From Siccirubricoccus deserti (lineage in GTDB: Bacteria; Pseudomonadota; Alphaproteobacteria; Acetobacterales; Acetobacteraceae), in the NCBI RefSeq assembly GCF_014283215.1, contig NZ_JACOMF010000008.1, positions 62,001 through 126,000 on the forward strand: 64,000 bases of DNA. Reading direction: 5' to 3'. Under the pieces are notes generated by a model. That model made no database searches. It was given only the letters and a program-made list of their open reading frames with translations, and had not been told where the DNA came from. Numbering within the stretch: position 1 is the first letter of the stretch; the number at the start of each line of letters is the position of its first letter. This document shows positions 17,038-24,611 of this stretch, piece by piece. Made by a program: the position numbers and the translations under genes.

Positions 17038-18465
17038 CTACAGAACCGGCGCCTTCCGGTGCCAGTCCGTCACCCGCTGGAAGGCATCCGCCGCCCGCAG
17101 CACCGTCGCCTCGGCGAAGGGCCGCCCGGCGAGTTGCAGCCCCACCGGCAGGCCGCGGTCGTCGAAGCCGCAGGGCAGGCTGATGGCCGGCAGGCCGAGG
17201 TAGTTGAACGGCCTTGTATTCGCCGAGACCGCCATGAACCGCGCCCAATTCGCCGGATCGGCGTCGATGTCGGTCTCCGCCAGGGTGGGCACCCGGGTCC
17301 GCAGGGTCGGGGTCGCCACCAGGTCGAAGCCGGTCAGCGCCTCGGCGACGAATTGCCGCAGCAATGGGCCGCGCCGCGACAGCGCCTCGATGTAGAGATG
17401 CCCGGGGATGGCGAAGCCGCCATAGATGCGGGCGCTGAGATGGATGGCGTAGTCGCCGGGGTGCTCGCGCATCCATTCGGCGTGGATCGCGGCGCTTTCA
17501 GTGCGGCTGACCAGCGCGGTGTAGGCGGAGATCGCCCGCATGCTCGGCACCTTGACCCGGGTGATGCTGGCGCCGCGCTCGGCTAGCGCCGCCAGCGCCG
17601 CCTCGAAGGCGGTCACCACCGGCTCATCCGCGTCCTCGAGGAAGTAGGTCTCGCAGACCGCGATCTTCAGGCCGCGGATGTCGCCGGTCAGCGCCGCCTC
17701 GTAATCCGGCACCGGCTCGCCTGCGCTGGTCGGGTCCTTCGGGTCATGGCCGGCGGTCACCTTGAGGAAGCGCGCGGCATCCTTCGCGGTGCGCACCAGC
17801 GGCCCGACATTGTCGCAGGAGAAGGAGAGCGGCATGACGCCGTGGCGGGAGACGCGGGTCTGGGTCGCCTTCAGCCCGGTGACGCCGCAGAGCGTCGCCG
17901 GCAGGCGGATCGACCCGCCGGTGTCGCTGCCGAGGGCGGCGGTGAAGAAGCGGGCGGCGATGCCGGCGCCCGAGCCGGAGGAGGAGCCGCCGGTGCAATA
18001 GGCGAGGTCCCAGGGGTTGTGGCAGTGGCCGAAATGCGCGTTGTGGCCGGTCGGGTTCTGCGCGAACTCCGCCATGTTCAAGGTGCCCATGTCGATGGCG
18101 CCGGCGGCGTCCAGCCGCTGCAGCACCGTCGCCGTCACCGGGGCGGTGAAGTCCTTGCGGATCTTCGAGCCGCAGGTGCTGACCTTGCCGGCACGGTAGT
18201 ACATGTCCTTATGCATCATCGGCGCACCGGCCAGCGGGCCGGGTGTGGCACCGGAGGCGCGGGCCTTGTCGAGTGCCGCGGCGGCTTCCAGCGCGGCCTC
18301 GCGGTCCAGCCGGATCACCGCGTTCACCTTGGCGTCCTGCGCCTCGATCCGAGCGAGGCAGGCCCGGACCAGCGCTTCGGCCTTCACCGCGCCGGTCGCG
18401 AAGGCGTCGGCCGCCTCGGTCATGGAGAGTTCCGCCAGATCGGCGGGGGCGACGGGGGCGTTCAT
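17038..18465 (-). CDS. Amidase (amidase-signature family)
   Basis: Hydrolyses an amide bond with the Ser-cisSer-Lys triad. The Lys lies in APMMHKDMYY, the cis-Ser in CTGGSSSGSGAGIAA and the nucleophile Ser in GSDTGGSIRLPA. The length of 475 aa fits stand-alone amidases such as AtzE or the GatA-like group. The start overlaps the stop of a 68-aa gene (ATGA), an arrangement like the AtzG-AtzE pair. The physiological substrate is unknown; the divergent catabolic operon suggests breakdown of a plant- or soil-derived amide. Confidence 0.9.
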   Translation of the reverse strand: MNAPVAPADLAELSMTEAADAFATGAVKAEALVRACLARIEAQDAKVNAVIRLDREAALEAAAALDKARASGATPGPLAGAPMMHKDMYYRAGKVSTCGSKIRKDFTAPVTATVLQRLDAAGAIDMGTLNMAEFAQNPTGHNAHFGHCHNPWDLAYCTGGSSSGSGAGIAARFFTAALGSDTGGSIRLPATLCGVTGLKATQTRVSRHGVMPLSFSCDNVGPLVRTAKDAARFLKVTAGHDPKDPTSAGEPVPDYEAALTGDIRGLKIAVCETYFLEDADEPVVTAFEAALAALAERGASITRVKVPSMRAISAYTALVSRTESAAIHAEWMREHPGDYAIHLSARIYGGFAIPGHLYIEALSRRGPLLRQFVAEALTGFDLVATPTLRTRVPTLAETDIDADPANWARFMAVSANTRPFNYLGLPAISLPCGFDDRGLPVGLQLAGRPFAEATVLRAADAFQRVTDWHRKAPVL

Positions 18466-18668
18466 GCGCCGGGCTCCCGGCAGGCGCGGAGCGCCGCCTC
18501 GAAGCTGCTCGGCTCATCCTCGAACACCATGCTGCCGCGCAGCGCCGCCAGCTCGGCGATCAGCACGGCGTGGTCGGCGAGGCCCAGGCGGGCGGCGGCA
18601 TTCGGCACCGAAACGCCGCTCCAGCGGCGGATTGCCTCCATGGTTGGCACCACAAGCTCCGGTTCCAT
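18462..18668 (-). CDS. Small protein coupled to the amidase (possible GatC/AtzG-like partner)
   Basis: A 68-aa acidic protein translated from ATG 18668, with AAGGAG eight bases upstream. Its stop overlaps the amidase ATG by four bases, so the two are translationally coupled. The helical pattern (AARLGLADHAVLIAELAALRG, then FEDEPSSFEAALRAC) is reminiscent of GatC/AtzG proteins that wrap around amidase-signature enzymes, but sequence similarity is weak and the assignment rests mainly on size and context. Confidence 0.6.
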   Translation of the reverse strand: MEPELVVPTMEAIRRWSGVSVPNAAARLGLADHAVLIAELAALRGSMVFEDEPSSFEAALRACREPGA

Positions 18669-18794
18669 CCGCAATGCTCCTTCAAGAGGCCCCGAACGGG
18701 CCATGGCGCGCGATCCTGGCGCCTCCGGACCGGGGGTAGCAAGCCGCGTGCCCACGTGGCAGCCTGCGGGAAAACCGGGGGGGAAGCGCGGCCG

Positions 18795-19934
18795 ATGAAG
18801 GTCACCGGGGTCACCTGCCATATCCTGCAGTCGAAGGTTGAGAAGCCCTTCGTCTCGGCCCGCGGTTGGGTCTATGCCACCCGCGCCTCCTGCATCGTCG
18901 AGATCACGACGGATGAGGGCATCACCGGCTGGGGCGAATGCTACGGCCCGGCGGCGGTGAACAGGACGCTGATCGAGACGCAATACGCGCCGCGGGTCAT
19001 CGGCCGCGACCCCTTCGACGTCGAGGTGGTGTGGGAGGATCTCTACAACCGCATCAAGGATTACGGCGCGCAGGGCTTCTCCATCACCGCCCTCTCCGGC
19101 ATCGACATCGCGCTCTGGGACATCATGGGCCGGGCCATGGCCAAGCCGATCCACAAGCTGATCGGCGGCGCCTATCGCAGGAGCGTGCAGGCCTATGCCA
19201 CCGGGCTCTACTTCATCGACATGGACAGGCTGGTCGAGGAGGCGGTGGAGGAAGCGCTCGCCTACAAGGAACAGGGCTTCCGCGCCATCAAGATGAAGAT
19301 CGGCCTCGGCGACCCGAAGCTGGACTTCCGGCGCGTCGCCGCGGTGCGGGAGGCGATCGGGCCCGATGTGGCGCTGGCGGTCGATGCCAACCACTGCTTC
19401 AGCGTGCCGCAGGCGATCAGGCTCGGCCGGATGCTGGAACCCCTCGACCTGCTGTGGTTCGAGGAGCCGATCAGCCCGGAGGATCACGCCGGCTATGCCG
19501 AGGTGACGCGCACGCTGGACATGGCCATCGCCGGCGGCGAGAACGACTTCACCCGCTGGGGCTTCCGCGACATCATCGCCACCAAGGCGATGGATATCGT
19601 CCAGCCGGATGTCTGCGCCGCCGGCGGGATTTCCGAGTTGCGCAAGATCGCCACCCTGGCCTCGGCCTTCGGGGTGGAATGCGTGCCGCATGCCTGGGGC
19701 AGCGCCATCGGCCTGGCGGCGACGGTGCAATTCCTCGCCGCCCTGCCCGACCAGCCGCCAGCCTTCCGACCGCTGCCGCCGATGCTGGAGTTCGAGCAGA
19801 CGCCGAACCCGCTGGGCGACCTGCTGGCGACGGTGCCGATCGTGCAGCGGCAGGGCATCGTCACGGTGCCCGACGGCCCCGGCCTCGGCATCGAGATCGA
19901 CCGCGAAATCCTGAACCGCTTCAAGGTGGCATAG
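18795..19934 (+). CDS. Enolase-superfamily dehydratase/racemase (mandelate racemase group), paralogue 1
   Basis: A 379-aa acid-sugar dehydratase or racemase-type enzyme that abstracts the alpha-proton of a carboxylate bound to Mg2+. Catalytic elements in order: AIKMKIG (KxK), AVDANHCF (metal Asp), WFEEPISPED (metal Glu), AGGENDFTRWGF (metal Glu), IVQPDVCAAGG (dyad Asp) and VPHAWGSA (dyad His). The capping domain has GITGWGECYG. First gene of a tightly packed operon (18795-24244) with two more paralogues; substrate unknown, sugar acids being the most likely class. Confidence 0.88.
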   Translation: MKVTGVTCHILQSKVEKPFVSARGWVYATRASCIVEITTDEGITGWGECYGPAAVNRTLIETQYAPRVIGRDPFDVEVVWEDLYNRIKDYGAQGFSITALSGIDIALWDIMGRAMAKPIHKLIGGAYRRSVQAYATGLYFIDMDRLVEEAVEEALAYKEQGFRAIKMKIGLGDPKLDFRRVAAVREAIGPDVALAVDANHCFSVPQAIRLGRMLEPLDLLWFEEPISPEDHAGYAEVTRTLDMAIAGGENDFTRWGFRDIIATKAMDIVQPDVCAAGGISELRKIATLASAFGVECVPHAWGSAIGLAATVQFLAALPDQPPAFRPLPPMLEFEQTPNPLGDLLATVPIVQRQGIVTVPDGPGLGIEIDREILNRFKVA

Positions 19935-19937
19935 AGC

Positions 19938-20933
19938 ATGAAGGTTGCGTTGACCGAGGCGATCGAGCCCGGAGGAATGGCGGTGCTGCGCGCCGCGGGG
20001 CTCGAGGTGATCGAGGGTCCGGGGGGCGAGCAGAGCGCCGAGGCGCTGCGCGCGCTCTGCCGCGAGGCCAGCGCGGTCATCGTGCGGCAGAAGCTGCCCG
20101 ATGACCTGGCCGCCGCCTGCCCGAAGCTGCTGGTGGCGGCGCGGCACGGCGTCGGCGTCGATCTCATCCCGGTGGAGAACTGCACCGCGCACGGCGTGCT
20201 GGTCACCAATGTGCCGGGCGCCAATGCCGATGCGGTGGCGGAGTTCGTTGTGGCGCAGATGCTGGCCGCGGCGCGGCGGCTGGAGACGATGCACCGGGTG
20301 CATCTGGAGGAAGGCTGGAAGCCCGGCCGCGCCATCGCCGGCAGCGCCACCGAGCTGCGCGGCCGCACCCTCGGCATCGTCGGCGTCGGCGCCATCGGCA
20401 CGCGGCTGGCGGAGATCGCGCATCACGGCTTCCGCATGAAGGTGCTGGGCTTCCAGCGGCGGCGGGAGGCGTTGCCGGGCTTCGTCGAATACGCCGCGCT
20501 GCCGGAGCTGTTTGCCGAGAGCGACCACATCGCCCTCGCCTGCCCGCTGACGCCGGAGACCAGGGGCCTCGCCTCCGCCGCGCTGATCGCCCGGATGAAG
20601 CCCTCCGCCTGGCTGATGAATGTCTCCCGCGGCGCGGTGGTGGAGGAGGATGCGCTGGTCGCGGCGCTGCGAGAGGGCGCCATCGGCGGCGCGGCGCTGG
20701 ATGTCTATGCGGTGCAGCCGCTCGGCGCGCAGCATCCGCTGCGGAGGTGCCCGAATGCGATCCTCTCCCCGCATGTCGCCGGGCTGTCGCGCGAGAGCGC
20801 GGTGAAAATGAGCCAGGTGGCCGCGGAGGAGGTCGTGCGGGTGCTGCGCGGCGAGGCGCCGCGGCACCTGATCAACCCGGAGGCTGCCGCCGCGCACCAG
20901 GCGCGTCGTGCCGCACTGAGGCTCGCCACATGA
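19938..20933 (+). CDS. D-2-hydroxyacid dehydrogenase (PGDH-like)
   Basis: A 331-aa NAD-dependent dehydrogenase of the SerA / formate-glycerate dehydrogenase superfamily. The Rossmann motif is TLGIVGVGAIGTRLAEIA, the catalytic Arg is in LMNVSRGAVVEEDAL, the Glu in AALDVYAVQPLG, and the His in LSPHVAGLSRESA. It begins three bases after paralogue 1 and overlaps paralogue 2 by four bases. In such operons it probably reduces or oxidises the keto or hydroxy acid made by the dehydratases. It lacks the ACT domain of biosynthetic PGDH, so serine synthesis is unlikely. Confidence 0.88.
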   Translation: MKVALTEAIEPGGMAVLRAAGLEVIEGPGGEQSAEALRALCREASAVIVRQKLPDDLAAACPKLLVAARHGVGVDLIPVENCTAHGVLVTNVPGANADAVAEFVVAQMLAAARRLETMHRVHLEEGWKPGRAIAGSATELRGRTLGIVGVGAIGTRLAEIAHHGFRMKVLGFQRRREALPGFVEYAALPELFAESDHIALACPLTPETRGLASAALIARMKPSAWLMNVSRGAVVEEDALVAALREGAIGGAALDVYAVQPLGAQHPLRRCPNAILSPHVAGLSRESAVKMSQVAAEEVVRVLRGEAPRHLINPEAAAAHQARRAALRLAT

Positions 20934-22099
20934 AGATCACCCGCGTCCACGCCACCTGGGTGCAGGTGCCGATCCCGCCGGAACGGCAGCACCTCAGCGA
21001 CTTCGGCAAACAGCCGAGCTTCGACAGCGTCATCGTCCGGATCGAGACCGATGCGGGCATCACCGGCTGGGGCGAGGCCAAGGCCGGCGTCGCCAGCACC
21101 GCCGCCTGCGCCGGCCTCGCCGCCATCATCAACCTGGACATGGCGCCGCTGCTGCTGGGCGAGGATCCGCGCGATGTCTCGCGGCTCTGGGACACGCTCT
21201 ACAACATGCCGCGGCAGGGCTTCGCCATCGGCCGCGGGCATGTCTTCCCGAACCTTGGCCGGCGCGGCCTCTCGATCTGTGCCATTGCCGGCATCGACCT
21301 CGCGCTGTGGGACATCCTCGGCAAGTCGCTGAACGCCCCTGCCTGGCGCCTGCTCGGCGGCAGGCGGGCGGAGCGCATGCCGGCCTATGCCTCCGGCGGC
21401 TGGGCCGGCGAGGAGAAGATCGGCGAGCAGCTCCTCGGCTATGTGAAGCAGGGCGGCTTCCGCGCGGTGAAGATGCGGGTCGGCAGCATGGACGGGCCGG
21501 TGGCGCGCTCCGCCGCCCGGGTCCGCGCCGCCCGCGCCGCGCTGGGACCTGAGATCGGCCTCGCCGCCGATGCCCACGGCACCTGGACCGTCTCCGAGGC
21601 CAAGGCCTTCTGCCGTATGGTCGAGGATTGCGACCTGCTGTGGTTCGAGGAACCGGTCACCGCCGACGACAAGCAGGGCCAGGCCGAGGTCCGCCGCAGC
21701 AGCGCCGTGCCGATCTCCTCCGGCGAGAGCGAGTTCACCCGGCACGACTTCCGCGAGCTGGCGGAGCTGCGTGCCGCCGATGTGCTGCAGCCCGACCTCG
21801 CCATTGCCGGCGGCATCACCGAGGGCGTGCGCATCGGCGCCATCGCCGGCGCCTTCAACCTGCGCCTCGCCCCGCATCTCTGGTCCGGCGCTCCGGCCTT
21901 CGCCGCTGGACTGCACCTCGCGGCCAGCCAGAGCGCCGGCTTCATCCTGGAATACTCGCTCGGCCACAACCCGATGCTGCACGACCTGATCGAGGAGCGC
22001 TTCCCCGTCCAGGACGGCTTCGTCGAGATCCCCGACCGGCCGGGCCTCGGCATCACCGTGCGCGAGGATTTCCTCGCCCGGTACGGGAGGCAGTCATGA
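20930..22099 (+). CDS. Mandelate racemase group enzyme, paralogue 2
   Basis: A 389-aa enolase-superfamily protein starting MKITRVHATWVQVPIPP. The motifs are AVKMRVG (KxR instead of KxK), AADAHGTW (Asp), WFEEPVTADD (Glu), SSGESEFTRHDF (Glu), VLQPDLAIAGG (Asp) and LAPHLWSGAP (His). The KxR variant and the different 20s loop (PERQHLSDFGKQ) suggest a substrate or chemistry distinct from paralogue 1. It overlaps both neighbours by ATGA junctions, so the operon is translated as a coupled unit. Confidence 0.87.
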   Translation: MKITRVHATWVQVPIPPERQHLSDFGKQPSFDSVIVRIETDAGITGWGEAKAGVASTAACAGLAAIINLDMAPLLLGEDPRDVSRLWDTLYNMPRQGFAIGRGHVFPNLGRRGLSICAIAGIDLALWDILGKSLNAPAWRLLGGRRAERMPAYASGGWAGEEKIGEQLLGYVKQGGFRAVKMRVGSMDGPVARSAARVRAARAALGPEIGLAADAHGTWTVSEAKAFCRMVEDCDLLWFEEPVTADDKQGQAEVRRSSAVPISSGESEFTRHDFRELAELRAADVLQPDLAIAGGITEGVRIGAIAGAFNLRLAPHLWSGAPAFAAGLHLAASQSAGFILEYSLGHNPMLHDLIEERFPVQDGFVEIPDRPGLGITVREDFLARYGRQS

Positions 22100-23232
22100 A
22101 GATCAGGGAGATCAAGGCCTATCCCACCAGCTTTCCGGTGCCGCCCGGCGGCGTCCGGCTCGGCATCGGCCAATCCGTGAAGCGCGACTGCGTCATGGTG
22201 AAGGTGACGACCGAGGATGGCATCATCGGCTGGGGCGAGAGCCACCACGGCCGGGCGCATACCGCCATCGCGAAGCTCATCGAGACGACGCTGTCGCAGC
22301 TCATCCTCGGCATGGATGCTGCCGACACCACCGGCGTCTGGGCGAAGATCTACAAATACCAGCTCGGCAGCCATGGCATGGGAGCGGCCTGCGCCATGGC
22401 GATGTCGGGCATCGACATGGCCCTCTGGGACATCAAGGGCAAGGCGGTGGGCTGGCCACTGTACCGGCTGCTCGGCGGCAGCCGCCGGCCGGTCGCGGCC
22501 TATGCCGGCGGCGTCGCCCTCGGCTACCAGCCGCCGGCGCAGCTGATCGACGAGGCGCAGCCGCTGATCGCCGCCGGCTACCGCGCGGTGAAGCTGCGCA
22601 TCGGCGACACGGTGCGCGACGACACCGCGCGGATGGAGGCGGTGCGCAACGCCTTCGGCGATGGCCTCACCATCCTGACGGACGCCAACACCGGCTATTC
22701 CATCGGCGATGTGCGCCAGGTGATGCCGGCGATGGATGCGCTCGACATCGGCTGGCTGGAGGAGCCCTTCCCGGCGCATGACCACCACCTCTACGCCCAG
22801 GCCCGCGGCTATGGCCGCACGCCGCTGGCCGCCGGCGAGAACCACTTCACCCGCTTCGAATTCAGCCGCGTGCTGGAAGACCGGGTGATCACCATCTGGC
22901 AGCCCGATCTGTCGAAATGCGGCGGCATTACCGAGACCTTGCGCATCGCCGCCATGGCCAGCGCCTGCAAGATCCCGGTCAACCCGCATTCCTCGATGAC
23001 CGGGGTGAACCAGGCGGCCTCCATCCACCTGCTCGCCGCCATCGAGAACGCCGGCTACTTCGAGGCCGATGTCTCGCACAACAACCTGTTCCGCGACCAG
23101 CTCGGCAGCGAGCCCTGGCGGATCGGCGGTGACGGGCATGTGCTGCCGCTGGAGGCCCCTGGCATCGGCGTCGAGGTCGATGAGGGATTCCTCCTCGCCC
23201 ATCCGGCCATCGAGGGGCCCGGCTACGTGTAG
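22096..23232 (+). CDS. Mandelate racemase group enzyme, paralogue 3
   Basis: A 378-aa enolase-superfamily protein beginning MKIREIKAYPTSFPV. The motifs are AVKLRIGD (KxR), LTDANTGYS (Asp), WLEEPFPAHDHH (Glu), AGENHFTRFEF (Glu), IWQPDLSKCGG (Asp) and NPHSSMTG (His). It resembles paralogue 2 in having KxR, yet differs in the His-loop. Three different active-site settings in one operon point to sequential or parallel handling of related hydroxy-carboxylates. It overlaps paralogue 2 by four bases. Confidence 0.87.
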   Translation: MKIREIKAYPTSFPVPPGGVRLGIGQSVKRDCVMVKVTTEDGIIGWGESHHGRAHTAIAKLIETTLSQLILGMDAADTTGVWAKIYKYQLGSHGMGAACAMAMSGIDMALWDIKGKAVGWPLYRLLGGSRRPVAAYAGGVALGYQPPAQLIDEAQPLIAAGYRAVKLRIGDTVRDDTARMEAVRNAFGDGLTILTDANTGYSIGDVRQVMPAMDALDIGWLEEPFPAHDHHLYAQARGYGRTPLAAGENHFTRFEFSRVLEDRVITIWQPDLSKCGGITETLRIAAMASACKIPVNPHSSMTGVNQAASIHLLAAIENAGYFEADVSHNNLFRDQLGSEPWRIGGDGHVLPLEAPGIGVEVDEGFLLAHPAIEGPGYV

Positions 23233-23284
23233 ATCGTCATCGGCGCGGCGAAGCGCCAACCACGACAGGGAGGGATAAGCGCCA

Positions 23285-24244
23285 ATGAAGCGCCTGCTGA
23301 TCACCATGCTGCTGCTGGCCGCCATGCTGCCGGCGCGGGCCCAGGATTTCCCCAGCCGCGACATCCGCTTCATCTGCGGCTTCGCCCCCGGCGGCACCTG
23401 CGACCTGCTGACCCGCATGCTGGCGGAGCAGCTCTCGCCGATCTTCCGGGTGAATGTGGTGGCGGAGAACCGCACCGGCGCCTCCGGCATGATCGGCGCC
23501 GACACCGTGGCGAAGGCGGCGCCGGACGGCCATACGGTGGTGCTGGCGACCATGGCCATGCACACCATCCTGCCGGAGATGCCGGGCATCCGGATGCCCT
23601 TCGATGTGGTGAACGATCTCACGCCCATCGCCAATGTCGCCAATATCTACAATGTGCTGGTGGCCAGCCCGAACGGACCGTTCCGCACCGTCCCGGAGCT
23701 GATCGCCCATGCCAAGGCCAACCCCGGCAAGCTGACCTACGCCAGCGCCGGCAACGGCAGCAGCCAGCACCTCTCGGCCGAGCTGTTCCAACGCCAGGCC
23801 GGCATCCAGCTGCTGCACGTGCCCTATCGCGGCGGCGCCCCGGCGATCATCGACATCGTCGCCGGCCGCACCGACATGATGTTCGGCAATTTGCCGGAGT
23901 TCATGGGCCAGATCCGCGACGGCGGGTTGCGCGCCGTGGCCTTCGGCGCGCCCCGCGCCAGCGCCCTGCTGCCGGAGCTGCCGATGATCAGCGCCACCAT
24001 CCCCGGCTTTTCCATCCGCAACTGGTTCGGCGTCGCCGGCCCCGGAAAGCTGCCCAAGCCGGTGCTCGACCGCTGGGTGGCGGCGCTGCGCCAAGTGGCG
24101 GCCGACCCGGGCTTCCAGCGCCGCATGGCGGAGAACGGCATGGAGATCATCGTCGACGACCCGGACAGCTTCCGCAGCACCATCGCCGCCGACCGGCAGC
24201 GCTGGGGCGCCGTCATCCGCGAGGCGAATATCCGGGCCGATTGA
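23285..24244 (+). CDS. Bug-family tripartite tricarboxylate receptor (TctC-like)
   Basis: A periplasmic solute receptor of 319 aa with a signal peptide (LLITMLLLAAMLPARA). It shows the family pattern PSRDIRFICGFAPGGTCDLLTRMLAEQL, KAAPDGHTVVLATMAM, TYASAGNGSSQHLSAELF and LHVPYRGGAPAIIDIVAGR. GGGAGG precedes the ATG. No TctA/TctB membrane genes are next to it, which is usual for the expanded Bug families of betaproteobacteria and Acetobacteraceae. It closes the dehydratase operon, so its ligand is probably that pathway's carboxylate. Confidence 0.9.
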   Translation: MKRLLITMLLLAAMLPARAQDFPSRDIRFICGFAPGGTCDLLTRMLAEQLSPIFRVNVVAENRTGASGMIGADTVAKAAPDGHTVVLATMAMHTILPEMPGIRMPFDVVNDLTPIANVANIYNVLVASPNGPFRTVPELIAHAKANPGKLTYASAGNGSSQHLSAELFQRQAGIQLLHVPYRGGAPAIIDIVAGRTDMMFGNLPEFMGQIRDGGLRAVAFGAPRASALLPELPMISATIPGFSIRNWFGVAGPGKLPKPVLDRWVAALRQVAADPGFQRRMAENGMEIIVDDPDSFRSTIAADRQRWGAVIREANIRAD

Positions 24245-24296
24245 TCCTGGCGCGGAACAAGGTTCATGCTGGCGCGTCGCCATCCCGGAGTCGCGC

Positions 24297-24521
24297 ATGA
24301 TCCGCCTCGTCATCGCCGGTGCCTTGAGCCTGTTCCTCCTCGCCCCGGAACCCGCCGCCGCGGCAGACCGCCCGGCGCGGGAGCCGACCGCCGCCCAGCT
24401 CGCCGCGCGCGAGCGGATGCGGAACTGCAATGCCGAAGCCCGCAACCGCAGCCTGCGCGGCGACCCGCGCAAGGCGTTCATGCGGGAATGCCTGGCCAAG
24501 CGCCCTGATCGGCCGAGCTGA
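24297..24521 (+). CDS. PsiF-like small periplasmic protein
   Basis: A 74-aa exported protein with an N-terminal signal (RLVIAGALSLFLLAPEPAAA) and one PsiF-type repeat: RMRNCNAEARNRSLRGD, then RKAFMRECLAKRP. E. coli PsiF is a phosphate-starvation-inducible protein of unknown function. GGAG six bases before the ATG supports the start. It stands alone between the Bug gene and the convergent AsmA gene; the phosphate regulon is 8 kb away and no PHO box was seen here. Confidence 0.75.
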   Translation: MIRLVIAGALSLFLLAPEPAAAADRPAREPTAAQLAARERMRNCNAEARNRSLRGDPRKAFMRECLAKRPDRPS

Positions 24522-24611
24522 GCAGGCCCCGGTCGCCCTGCGGGACCGCGCCGGCTTTCGTTCACGCAAGCCGTTTCAGTCGCCAGGAGTCCAGCCTGCC
24601 GGTGATCTGCG

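Noticed and set aside
18462-20897. An 811-codon open frame on the minus strand
   Set aside because: It is antisense to the enolase-superfamily operon, with His/Arg/Gln-rich low-complexity translation typical of shadow frames in high-GC DNA. Only its final 68 codons (from 18668) read as a real gene.
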